DNA of 8,102 bases from an uncultured Duganella sp. (GCA_946482335.1 CAMLRG010000228.1:1-8102), one strand, 5' to 3'. Counted from the stretch's first letter, positions 1 to 7,265 are shown. Notes: generated by a model from the sequence alone, not told the origin. Numbers and translations are program-made.

Positions 1-84
1 CTGTGGAGAGCCGGTGCAGTCAGGCCACTCTGTGAAGCAGGAACCCACCGAAGCGACTATGCAAAGGACCGCGTAGCGCGGTAG
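1..84 (+). CDS. TnpB-like RNA-guided endonuclease, C-terminal end only (IS200/IS605 type)
   Basis: Only the last 27 codons and the TAG stop (82-84) lie in the window; the gene enters from the left edge in frame 1. The tail ends in GTHRSDYAKDRVAR and has no catalytic residues of its own. TnpB tails are poorly conserved, so the call rests on context: right after the stop comes a 9-bp hairpin followed by GAGGAGGTCAA, the layout of IS200/IS605 right ends. In this family TnpB is an RNA-guided DNA nuclease, and its guide RNA (omegaRNA) overlaps the 3' end of tnpB and runs through the right end. A hairpin (69-81) overlaps the last codons, as expected for that overlap. Whether the upstream gene is intact, or a tnpA is present, cannot be seen. 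Confidence 0.6.
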   Translation: MWRAGAVRPLCEAGTHRSDYAKDRVAR

Positions 85-118
85 GAATCCTCGTCCTTTA
101 GGGCGAGGAGGAGGTCAA
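60..118 (+). mobile_element. Right end of an IS200/IS605-family element
   Basis: The subterminal hairpin (88-109, TTTA loop) is followed by GGAGGTCAA, ending in TCAA at 115-118. IS200/IS605 elements transpose as single strands; they have hairpin ends instead of terminal inverted repeats and make no target duplication. TCAA-type right cleavage sites are known in the family (IS608). The reading frame of the neighbouring minus-strand gene changes character exactly at 118/119, which supports this boundary. The left end is outside the window. Confidence 0.6.
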
Positions 119-292
119 CCAGAGGCTCATCTCCGGCTGGTTGCCGGCACCGTGGATGCGAGGCTGTTGGCCCAACTTGCGTCCAGCGGCAGCCGGGGCC
201 GGCGTTCCCGGCGCTGTCTGTGTTTCGGCGCGGGAGGAATTGGCGGCGATCAGCCAGACCGCTAAGGCCAGCAACTTGGTCGTGTTCTTCAA
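98..292 (-). CDS. Small secreted protein, probably truncated by the IS element
   Basis: Encodes 64 aa if started at the TTG at 290-292. That start is chosen because AAGGAGG lies 5-6 nt upstream and the protein then begins MKNTTK, followed by a hydrophobic core and SRA-ETQ, a good signal peptidase I site after residue 22. The overlapping ATG at 294-296 reads a different frame without a signal peptide. The mature part is Ala/Pro-rich, then has GRKLGQQPRIHGAGNQPEMS. The last six residues (LTSSSP) and the TAA come from the element's right end, so only about 58 residues are native and the original C-terminus is lost. The family is not recognised. It may still be made as a short exported peptide, or be a pseudogene. 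Confidence 0.5.
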   Translation of the reverse strand: MKNTTKLLALAVWLIAANSSRAETQTAPGTPAPAAAGRKLGQQPRIHGAGNQPEMSLWLTSSSP

Positions 293-317
293 GCATGCCT
301 CCTTATATAACGACAAA

Positions 318-339
318 CCATCCCGGATCAGAGGGATGG
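318..339 (-). terminator. Hairpin, possible weak terminator of the SDR remnant
   Basis: CCATCCC (318-324) and GGGATGG (333-339) form a perfect 7-bp stem with an 8-nt loop. Read on the minus strand it is followed by TTTGTCGTT, a poor U-tract. It lies 55 nt past the SDR stop and just before the small secreted-protein gene, so it could end the SDR transcript or form part of that gene's leader. Confidence 0.35.
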
Positions 340-393
340 CCTGTAAGTGTATCCGATGCCGTGACCGCGCCCTGCAGGCACTGAACGCTCAAA

Positions 394-920
394 TCAGAAC
401 GCGCTCTTGACAATACCTCCGTCGACCCGCAGCGCCGCACCGGTCGTCGCCGAGGAGAGAGGGCTGGCAACGTAGGCGACGAGCGACGCCACCTCCTGCG
501 GTGTCGCGAAGCGCCTGATCAGGGATGTCGGCCGCACTTTGTCGAAGAACTCAGCTTCCACCTGTTCGAGGCTTTTCTCCGCCGAGCGCGCCATGCCTTC
601 GACGAAATCGCCGACACCACGCGATTTCGTCGGCCCGGGCATTATGCTGTTGACAGTGATGCCGGTGCCGGCCACCGCTTCCGCCAACCCACGCGACACC
701 GCAAGTTGTGCGGTTTTGGTCATGCCGTAATGGATCATCTCGGTCGGGATCTGCACCGCGCTTTCGCTCGAGATGAAAATGATGCGGCCCCAGTTTGCCC
801 GTTTCATCTCCGGCAGCACCAGGCGCGCCAGGCGGACGCCGCTCAGGACATTGACGTCGAAGAATCGCAGCCAATCCTCATCCGGTATATCTTCAAAGCC
901 TTTCGCCTCGAAGATGCCGC
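394..920 (-). pseudogene. SDR-family oxidoreductase, 5'-truncated
   Basis: The frame carries the C-terminal two thirds of a short-chain dehydrogenase/reductase: DVN (Asn of the NNAG/N region), FISSES with the catalytic Ser, 13 residues before the YGMTK Tyr/Lys pair (YxxxK), MPGPTKSRGV, and the C-terminal RVDGGIVKSAF. These enzymes reduce or oxidise carbonyl/hydroxyl groups with NAD(P)(H). The N-terminal Rossmann segment with TGxxxGxG, which binds the cofactor, is absent. SDR-like sequence begins at GIFEAK (about base 918). The frame stays open to an ATG at 1000-1002, but those 28 extra residues are Arg/Ala/Ser-rich antisense of the adjacent hydrolase, so the 202-aa reading is chimeric. A normal SDR has about 250 residues. 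The remnant is probably inactive. Confidence 0.75.
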
Positions 921-1385
921 TTCCTGCCTGGCGTCGGCAATTGGAAGGATGTCTGGCTGCTGCGCGACTTATGGCACTTCCATTTCTACGGGGAGACGCC
1001 ACTCGCTTTGGTCAAGGGACGCGAACGTGTTTACTTCGAACACTTCTGGAACGACTTCGCTGCCGACAAGACGAAATCGCTGAGCGAGGCGGACCGCAAA
1101 TTCTACGCGGCCGAGTATGCGCAGCCGGGCCACATGCGCGCGGGTTTCGAAGTCTTCCGCGCCTTCGCCAAGGACGCGGAAGACTTCGCGACTTACATGA
1201 AAACGCCATTGACCATGCCGATGCTGGTACTCACGGGCGAGAAAGCATCGGGAGAATTCCTGATCCAGCAGGCCCGCCTGGTCGATAACAACGTTGAGGG
1301 AATCGTCATCAAGAACAGCGGGCACTGGCTGATGGAAGAAGCGACGGCCGAAGTATTGCCCAAGCTGGTGCAGTTCCTGAAGTAG
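921..1385 (+). pseudogene. Alpha/beta hydrolase, 5'-truncated (C-terminal half)
   Basis: From FLPGVGNWKDVW (about 921) through LWHFHFYGE to SGHWLMEE and the TAG at 1383-1385, this reads as the cap and C-terminal part of an alpha/beta hydrolase of the epoxide-hydrolase/dehalogenase-like group. The late LTGEKASGEF strand and the catalytic-type His in SGHW are present. The N-terminal core, including the HGxP oxyanion-hole region and the nucleophile elbow, is missing, so catalysis is not expected. About 154 residues remain of a usual 280-320. A TTG at 1008 could start a shorter product, but no good ribosome binding site is seen. It is divergent from the SDR remnant and abuts it. Confidence 0.75.
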
Positions 1386-1426
1386 CAGCGGCTGTCAATT
1401 GCGTGCCCTTCCCGCGCCGCCCTGAT

Positions 1427-1432
1427 TATGAT
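1427..1432 (+). promoter_or_regulatory. Possible -10 element for the small Lys/Gly-rich gene
   Basis: TATGAT matches TATAAT at five of six positions and lies about 30 nt before the start codon. No convincing -35 box is seen at 16-18 nt. It sits between the arms of an inverted repeat, GTGCCC (1403-1408) and GGGCAC (1433-1438). Tentative. Confidence 0.3.
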
Positions 1433-1461
1433 GGGCACTCTCGTCTACAAGGAGGCACATC

Positions 1462-1623
1462 ATGACCAAGTCCACCCAGGGCGGCAAGAGCGGCCGCAAC
1501 AGCAAACTGGAAGAGACGCAGAACAGCAAGAACGCCGGTAACAAACAGTCTGCCGAGCCCGGCAATAAAGGCGGCCAGTCGGGCAAGAGCCCGCAAGCAC
1601 AGTCCGGCAAAAAGTCGAAATAA
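1462..1623 (+). CDS. Small disordered Lys/Gly/Ser/Gln-rich protein
   Basis: A 53-aa reading frame begins at ATG 1462 with AAGGAGG 6-7 nt upstream and ends at TAA 1621-1623. The product starts MTKSTQGGKSGRNSK. It is almost entirely Lys, Gly, Ser, Asn, Gln and Ala, with one Leu and no Cys or aromatic residue. It should be strongly basic and intrinsically disordered, with no signal peptide or membrane segment. GG/SGK units recur (GGKSG, GGQSGKS, QSGKKSK). I do not recognise a family; resemblance to small stress-induced or nucleic-acid-associated hydrophilic proteins is only compositional. Support for a real gene is the strong ribosome binding site and clean intergenic placement. Codons are GC-rich like the host's. 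Confidence 0.6.
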   Translation: MTKSTQGGKSGRNSKLEETQNSKNAGNKQSAEPGNKGGQSGKSPQAQSGKKSK

Positions 1624-1640
1624 CAGGCTCTGCTTTGAAA

Positions 1641-1687
1641 CCGGCAAGGCAGTGCCTGACCCGCGGGGTCAGGCACTGGGCTGCCGG
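1641..1687. repeat. Long palindrome with GTGCCTGACCC arms, REP-like or bidirectional terminator
   Basis: CAGTGCCTGACCC (1650-1662) and GGGTCAGGCACTG (1666-1678) form a perfect 13-bp stem around a 3-nt loop. An outer 6-bp stem, CCGGCA (1641-1646) with TGCCGG (1682-1687), encloses it. It lies between the convergent small gene and groEL. No clear U-tract follows on either strand, so Rho-independent termination is uncertain. I recall similar palindromes between genes in Oxalobacteraceae, which would make it a dispersed repeat; this needs a genome count. Confidence 0.6.
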
Positions 1688-1692
1688 CGCTA

Positions 1693-1724
1693 CAGGGGCA
1701 AGGGATATTTCCCGCCCTCCCCTG
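1693..1724 (-). terminator. Imperfect hairpin just past groEL
   Basis: CAGGGG (1693-1698) pairs with CCCCTG (1719-1724), and GGGA (1702-1705) with TCCC (1710-1713), separated by an internal loop. It begins 8 nt after the groEL stop codon. There is no U-run, so it may only stabilise the mRNA 3' end, or act together with the palindrome at 1641-1687. Confidence 0.3.
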
Positions 1725-1731
1725 GCCCCGA

Positions 1732-3363
<1,632 letters not shown>

Positions 3364-3678
3364 TCAGGCGGCTTTGGCATTGGCTGCCGCGTGCTCTATT
3401 ACGCCGAGGATGTCTTCCTCGCGCAGCACCAGCAATTCTTCGCCATCAAGCTTGACGGCCTGGCCGGCGTACTTGCCGAACAAGACAGAGTCGCCGACCT
3501 TGACGGCCAGTGGACGCAGGGCGCCATCGGGCAAGGCGCGGCCGTGGCCGACCGCCAGCACTTCGCCCTGCTCGGGCTTTTCGGTGGCGGAATCTGGGAT
3601 AACGATGCCGGAGGCAGTTTGGCGTTGTTTTTCAATTCGCTTCACAATAACCCGGTCATAGAGGGGACGAATGTTCAT
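3364..3678 (-). CDS. groES: Co-chaperonin GroES (Hsp10)
   Basis: A 104-aa GroES, the heptameric lid of the GroEL chamber. The start at ATG 3676-3678 gives the canonical [10 protein letters not shown] and has GGAG (3688-3691) with a 9-nt spacer. A TTG five codons upstream is in frame, but it would put the ribosome binding site inside the gene. The mobile loop that contacts GroEL is at about 16-33, with SGIVIPDS where GGIVLPD is common. The loop near 45-57 ([13 protein letters not shown]) and the C-terminal strand [14 protein letters not shown] are typical. A short Ala-rich extension (HAAANAKAA) makes it about 8 residues longer than usual. First gene of the groES-groEL operon, with a 27-nt gap. 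Confidence 0.97.
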   Translation of the reverse strand: MNIRPLYDRVIVKRIEKQRQTASGIVIPDSATEKPEQGEVLAVGHGRALPDGALRPLAVKVGDSVLFGKYAGQAVKLDGEELLVLREEDILGVIEHAAANAKAA

Positions 3679-3685
3679 CTCTTCA

Positions 3686-3706
3686 ATCTCCAAATGGTGG
3701 TCAGAT
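3686..3706 (-). promoter_or_regulatory. Hairpin sequestering the groES Shine-Dalgarno, possible RNA thermometer
   Basis: On the mRNA strand, AUCU-GA-CCA-(CCAUU)-UGG-AGAU folds into seven base pairs with a 2-nt bulge, and the GGAG of the ribosome binding site lies in the closed 3' arm. A stem this weak could melt on warming. RNA thermometers of the ROSE and fourU types occlude heat-shock ribosome binding sites in this way, but this one matches neither consensus. An upstream GCUCCAG in the leader could also pair with UUGGAG. Structure is seen; function is inference. Confidence 0.35.
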
Positions 3707-3735
3707 CATTTAAAAAGTGAATCGGTCCAGACGAT

Positions 3736-3754
3736 GCTGGAGCCCGGCTTCAGC
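3736..3754 (-). promoter_or_regulatory. Hairpin near the 5' end of the groES mRNA
   Basis: GCTG-A-AGC, loop CGG, GCT-C-CAGC: a 7-bp stem with one mismatch. It would lie at or within a few bases of the predicted transcript start, where stems often protect mRNA from decay. Its 3' arm (CUCCAG) can pair alternatively with the groES Shine-Dalgarno. Confidence 0.3.
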
Positions 3755-3762
3755 GTTTCCGG

Positions 3763-3792
3763 AAATATGTTTTCGATTTTTCATTTTCAAGA
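3763..3792 (-). promoter_or_regulatory. Heat-shock (sigma-32-like) promoter of groESL
   Basis: On the minus strand CTTGAAA is followed about 12 nt later by AAACATAT, resembling the sigma-32 consensus CTTGAAA / CCCCATNT. The -35 is exact; the -10 matches only in its CATAT part. Transcription would start near 3756, giving a leader of about 78 nt. No CIRCE element (TTAGCACTC-N9-GAGTGCTAA) is present, so HrcA control through CIRCE is not indicated here. Confidence 0.55.
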
Positions 3793-3824
3793 CGGCTGCC
3801 GCAGGCGCTTTGTAACAAGATGTT

Positions 3825-4454
3825 TCACGGCAGGAGCAGCTGGTTGTGGTGCCCAAGCTGGTACACCACGCGCTGCCCAGGCGCTGGCGGCGACGGCCGT
3901 ACCGGACAGTCTGACTGCCGTCCGCCATCCACGCCAAGGCTGTCGTCGACCGGGCCGATGCCCGCCCACACACCGCCTTTGACGGGCTGGAACAGCCAGT
4001 GCCGGTAGCCGCGCCGCGCCGCCAGCGCCATCTGCGCCAGGCGCAAGTCGAGGTCACCGCCCAGCACGGGTTCGTCCGGGTAGCCGGCTGCGTTGTCGCC
4101 GAATGCGAGGCGGCAGGCAAACGCTTCGCTATCGGGCGCGCCGGCGGTGTTGCAGGCCCGCAGTTGCTGGCGCTCCAGCTGCCAGGCGCCCAGCCGCCAG
4201 GCCGCTTCCAGCAATGCTTCTTCCGCCGCCGTGGGGCTCAGCCCGGGACCGTCGAACTGCAAGGCCGAACTGGGCACCGCACGCGCTGGCATCGGCACGC
4301 CTTCCAGCAGCAACGGCGTTGCGCGGCGGAAGCCGTGCCAGTGCAGGAACAGCAGCAATGGCGTATCAGGCCACTCGGCGCGCGTGGCGCTGACGGCAAA
4401 GAGCGGTAAGCCCATGGCGGACATTTGGTCCGAGACTGCATCGAAGATTTGCAT
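3825..4454 (-). CDS. Hypothetical protein, 209 aa
   Basis: The start is set at ATG 4452-4454 (MQIFDAVSDQMSAMG) because GGGAGG lies 8 nt before it. The frame extends upstream to 4556, but those residues overlap the neighbouring gene and lack a ribosome binding site. The product is soluble, with no signal peptide or membrane helix. It has a hydrophobic strand with LLLFLHWHGFR (about 35-45), a helical, Ala/Leu/Glu-rich middle (EEALLEAAWRLGAWQLERQQ), the segment YPDEPVLGGDLDLRLAQMALAARRGYRHWLFQPVKGGVWAGIG, which mixes helix and strand, and a Pro-rich end. It is rich in Trp and His. I do not recognise the family. It follows the 89-aa gene by 23 nt on the same strand, so they are probably co-transcribed, and lies directly upstream of the groES promoter. 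Confidence 0.8.
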   Translation of the reverse strand: MQIFDAVSDQMSAMGLPLFAVSATRAEWPDTPLLLFLHWHGFRRATPLLLEGVPMPARAVPSSALQFDGPGLSPTAAEEALLEAAWRLGAWQLERQQLRACNTAGAPDSEAFACRLAFGDNAAGYPDEPVLGGDLDLRLAQMALAARRGYRHWLFQPVKGGVWAGIGPVDDSLGVDGGRQSDCPVRPSPPAPGQRVVYQLGHHNQLLLP

Positions 4455-4477
4455 GGCAACGTCCTCCCACCGCAGCC

Positions 4478-4747
4478 TCAATGAACATAGGGCCTGCTGC
4501 CTGGCGCCGCGCCCTGCATGGCTGGGGAAGCACCGCCCAGCAACAGCTGCTCGCAATGGGCGGCTTGCCGCTGCGCCTGGGCCAGCGCCTGCGTATAGTT
4601 TTGCAGCTGGACAGGCGAAGGGACATTGCCGCGCCCTTTCAGGGCACGCGCCCCGAGGGCGGCAATTTCCGCCATCAGCCTGCTGGCCTTGTCATGCGCG
4701 GCCCGCAGCGCTGCCAGGCTTTCCAGTAATGCCTCATCATGTTCCAT
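4478..4747 (-). CDS. Hypothetical small helical protein, 89 aa
   Basis: ATG 4745-4747 is preceded by GAGGAG at 6-7 nt. The product is strongly acidic at its start (MEHDEALLE), then forms two long amphipathic helices (about 4-40 and 46-70) with heptad-like Ala/Leu spacing, separated by a KGRGNVPSP turn. It ends in a flexible GGASPAMQGAAPGSRPYVH tail. A helical hairpin or coiled-coil partner protein is likely; no known family is recognised. It is the first gene of a two-gene operon with the 209-aa gene 23 nt downstream, and the two may work together. Confidence 0.75.
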   Translation of the reverse strand: MEHDEALLESLAALRAAHDKASRLMAEIAALGARALKGRGNVPSPVQLQNYTQALAQAQRQAAHCEQLLLGGASPAMQGAAPGSRPYVH

Positions 4748-4778
4748 AGTCGCTCCTCATGAATACATAACAGGGCAA

Positions 4779-4809
4779 ATTATCTAGGGACCGCGATCGG
4801 GAAAATCAA
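4779..4809 (-). promoter_or_regulatory. Possible promoter of the two-gene hypothetical operon
   Basis: On the minus strand GATAAT (4779-4784) matches TATAAT at five of six positions and lies about 32 nt before the 89-aa gene. TTGATT (4804-4809) is a possible -35, but the 19-nt spacer is long. The same stretch reads CTTGATT...TCCCTAGAT, a poor sigma-32-like match. Confidence 0.35.
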
Positions 4810-5390
4810 GTTCCGCTCTTCACGCCTCGTGAGCGAGCCGCGGCTCCGGTCAACCTGCCCGGCCGCGCTTTCGTGACGGGCACGTCCAGGAGGTATCGGC
4901 AACCCTTGTCGTTCCTTCCCGACCAGCCTTGCGCCGCAGATGGTGGCGGCGTGAGTGCCCGGCTCTGCTATTTCATTCAAGCAATTGGACGATTTCGTAC
5001 TAGCTTCAACAATGTGCAGGGTGCAGAATCATTTCATCGACTGGTTACATTTCGATAGATTTGAATCCGGGCGATATCGTCAGCAAAGGAGACATTGCGA
5101 TGGTTCACAACAAAGGACGCGACAACGCCCCTGTTCTTCCTGCGCGACGCGCAGCCCGCCGGCTTCCCGAAGCCGTTCACAGGCTACGTGCTCGTCAACA
5201 TCACCATCCGGGGCTCGCGCCTGGCCCTCTATTGTCTTCGACGCCGGCGCTGTCCGAGTAATCCGAACGTTTCCCTGCTCAAGTCCATGGCGGCCTGAAG
5301 TGCCTGGCCAAAGGGAGCCGCGCGTCTGCACGCCCTGCTCTGGCATCCGGTCTAACGTCCCCACCACTTTAATAACGATAAGGTAATAAA
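4810..5390. other. Gene-poor stretch with a probable coding remnant
   Basis: No intact gene is supported here. It contains a perfect 12-bp palindrome GAGCCGCGGCTC (4835-4846). At about 5107-5230 the plus-strand frame reading PLFFLRDAQPAGFPKPF and then GYVLVNITIRGSRLALY has almost uniform G/C at third positions, as expected of genes in this genome. The next frame continues it as IVFDAGAVRVIRTFP. That pattern suggests a degraded gene with at least one frameshift; its family is not recognised. An AAAGGAG at 5085-5091 followed by ATG 5100 opens a 53-codon frame, but in a different phase from the GC-rich third positions. The last 60 bases are AT-rich and lead into the cellulase gene. Confidence 0.4.
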
Positions 5391-7265
5391 ATGAAGAATA
5401 AGCGTTTAATTATTTCATCGCTTCTTTTAGCACTATACGGAAGCGCTGTAAGCGTGCAGGCTCAAACTTGCAGTCCAACTCCGGTAACGCCTTATATCAA
5501 GGTGGCTGGCGTCTGGACTCAAACAGCAACTGCATCGGTTGATGCCGGAACTCAAATCGTATTGGGACCGCAACCAACTCGCGGCGGATCCTGGCTATGG
5601 AGTGGCGACTGTGGAACTACCGGCACTGCGCGGGAGCAAACGATAACGCCAAGCGCTAGCTGCACTGCAACAACTGTCTATACCAACAGCTGCGGCGCAA
5701 AGACCACCAAAGATTTCACGATCAAGGTTCCGCTTTATCCGAACTACAACACCAATCCAATTGCCCCGAATGCGACTGGCATGAGCAGTAACGCCATGCA
5801 GCTGGCCGCCAAAATAAAGTTGGGAACGAACATTGGAAATACCATGGAAGCATATGGTTGCACCCCGGCGTCGGAGACTTGCTGGGGCCAGCCCATGGTT
5901 TCTGCCGCTTATGTCAAACTGGTGAAGGACAGCGGTTTTGACGCGATTCGGATTCCCGTGTCCTGGGATCAGTATGCCGATCAGAAGACTGGAAAAATCA
6001 GTGATGCTTGGCTCAATCGCGTGAAGCAAGTGGTGCAATATGCGGTCGATAACGGACTGTACGTCATCGTCAATATCCATTGGGATGGCGGCTGGTTGGA
6101 AAAGAATATTACCGAGGATAGGAAAGAAGCGGTCAATGCCAAGCAGAAAGCCTATTGGGAACAAATTGCCACGGCCCTGCGTGACTTTGACGAGCATGTC
6201 CTGTTTGCAAGCGCCAATGAGCCGGATGCCGACGATGCTGCCGAAATAGCAGTTCTGGAAAGCTATCACCAGACATTTGTCAATGCGGTTCGTTCGACGG
6301 GCGGCAGAAACGCTTATCGCGTGCTGATCGTCCAATCGCCACAAACCAACATCGATCTGGCTGCCGATCTTTGGAATGTCATGCCGACCGACACGGTAAC
6401 GGGCCGCCAAATGGCAGAGGTGCACTTTTACCCATTCAGCTGGTCGATCCAGACGCAGGACGAATGGTATGCCAACATGTTCTACTACTGGGGTAACGGC
6501 TTCCACTCGACGACTGACACCACTCGCAACTCGACTCGCGAGGAAGAGGATTATGTGAATGCGGAGTTTGCCAAAATGAAGGCAAAATTCGCTGACCACG
6601 GGATTCCGGTTGTGTTGGGAGAGTATATGGCAACGCTGCGTACTCAGTTGACGGGCGACGACCTTGCCCTGCATCGCGCTTCGCGGGCATATTATTCTCA
6701 ATATGTCGCCCAAACGGCGCTTGCCAATGGCATGTTGCCGTTCTATTGGGAGATTGGCGGTGCGGATGGTTTGTTTGACCGCGCCACTCCCGCTGTGAAT
6801 GATCCACAAATTCTTGATTCACTTCTGGCAGGCGCAGGAAAAGGCGTTGTATTAAGTGCGCGCCCCAATAGCTGGACTTTGAGCAGCGGCGCGGCAGATA
6901 GCAGCACCGGCTCAAACATGCGGTTTACTCTGAACCAGGCGGGGGCAGCTGCTGGCTATACCTTCGCCAATCCAGTTAATCTGAGCGGCGCGACCTGGAA
7001 AATGGTCCTCAACTTCGATCAAGCATTCGTTTCAAATCGAAATGGTGGGATGGATTCGATTTTGCAGTTCTATGCTTACTCCGCGAATTGGGCGGCTTCC
7101 GAGTTTAAGTGCTGGACCGCAAATAGAGTGCTGGTTGCAGATCAGGATACCGAATTCACATGTTCTGACTTCGGCATCCCGAACGCGGTGGGGGTAGGTA
7201 TCCAATTCCCTAAAACAGGAGGTTCCGTCACCATCAAACGAGCAGCGATTAAATTTGCTCAATAA
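5391..7265 (+). CDS. Secreted GH5-family glycoside hydrolase, probable endoglucanase
   Basis: 624 aa, starting at ATG 5391 with AAGG 7 nt upstream. Signal peptide: MKNKR, a hydrophobic core, cleavage after VQA (residue 24). Residues about 30-113 form an Ig/PKD-like module (GGSWLWSGDCG...YTNSCGAKTTKDFTIKV). Residues about 130-480 are a GH5 (clan A) barrel: LGTNIGNT (144-151), RIPVSW (187-192), NIHWDGGW (228-235), the acid/base Glu277 in ANEP, His345/Tyr347 in VHFYP, nucleophile Glu411 in LGEY and Trp453 in FYWE. Residues about 485-624 look like a beta-sandwich carbohydrate-binding module. All eight Cys lie after the signal peptide, allowing four disulfides. GH5 enzymes hydrolyse beta-1,4 glucans or mannans by a retaining mechanism; cellulose or beta-glucan is most likely, but the subfamily is unresolved. 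The GC content is lower by eye than in flanking genes. It stands alone with its own terminator. Confidence 0.93.
   Translation: MKNKRLIISSLLLALYGSAVSVQAQTCSPTPVTPYIKVAGVWTQTATASVDAGTQIVLGPQPTRGGSWLWSGDCGTTGTAREQTITPSASCTATTVYTNSCGAKTTKDFTIKVPLYPNYNTNPIAPNATGMSSNAMQLAAKIKLGTNIGNTMEAYGCTPASETCWGQPMVSAAYVKLVKDSGFDAIRIPVSWDQYADQKTGKISDAWLNRVKQVVQYAVDNGLYVIVNIHWDGGWLEKNITEDRKEAVNAKQKAYWEQIATALRDFDEHVLFASANEPDADDAAEIAVLESYHQTFVNAVRSTGGRNAYRVLIVQSPQTNIDLAADLWNVMPTDTVTGRQMAEVHFYPFSWSIQTQDEWYANMFYYWGNGFHSTTDTTRNSTREEEDYVNAEFAKMKAKFADHGIPVVLGEYMATLRTQLTGDDLALHRASRAYYSQYVAQTALANGMLPFYWEIGGADGLFDRATPAVNDPQILDSLLAGAGKGVVLSARPNSWTLSSGAADSSTGSNMRFTLNQAGAAAGYTFANPVNLSGATWKMVLNFDQAFVSNRNGGMDSILQFYAYSANWAASEFKCWTANRVLVADQDTEFTCSDFGIPNAVGVGIQFPKTGGSVTIKRAAIKFAQ

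Larger units (their letters stand above)
1..118 (+). ncRNA. Putative omegaRNA scaffold, 3' part
   Basis: The end of the TnpB-like gene and the element's right end carry two stems in series. CCGCG (69-73) pairs with CGCGG (77-81) across a 3-nt loop. TCCTCGTCC (88-96) pairs with GGGCGAGGA (101-109) across a TTTA loop, with one G-T wobble. In known IS200/IS605 elements such a region is transcribed as the omegaRNA scaffold, and the guide is the host sequence just past the element boundary. Here the guide would begin near 119, inside the truncated secreted-protein gene. The RNA's 5' end is not defined and may lie outside the window. Structure is seen; function is inferred from the family. Confidence 0.5.

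Noticed and set aside
394..1002. Intact 202-aa SDR starting at 1002
   Set aside because: The first 28 residues are antisense of the hydrolase fragment and there is no Rossmann TGxxxGxG motif, so it was annotated as a truncated remnant.
3679..3693. Upstream TTG start for GroES ([10 protein letters not shown])
   Set aside because: Using it would place the GGAG ribosome binding site at the start codon itself; GroES proteins normally begin MNIRP and the spacing supports the ATG.
3694..3824. CIRCE operator for HrcA upstream of groES
   Set aside because: No TTAGCACTC-N9-GAGTGCTAA or close variant is present; only the sigma-32-like promoter was seen.
4771..4800. CAGGGCAAA resembling part of a GEMM (cyclic-di-GMP) riboswitch
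   Set aside because: The second conserved GEMM block and the paired stems are absent, and the orientation does not fit a downstream gene.
4780..4980. 66-codon minus-strand frame upstream of the 89-aa gene
   Set aside because: It has no ribosome binding site, no protein-like features, and overlaps the likely promoter of the operon.
5095..5160. TTPLFFLRDA resembling a catalase TPVFFVRD motif
   Set aside because: The likeness covers about ten residues and is not continued downstream; no haem-ligand or other catalase motif follows.
5595..6809. 404-codon open frame on the minus strand inside the GH5 gene
   Set aside because: It is antisense to an enzyme with complete catalytic motifs and has no ribosome binding site or recognisable domain.
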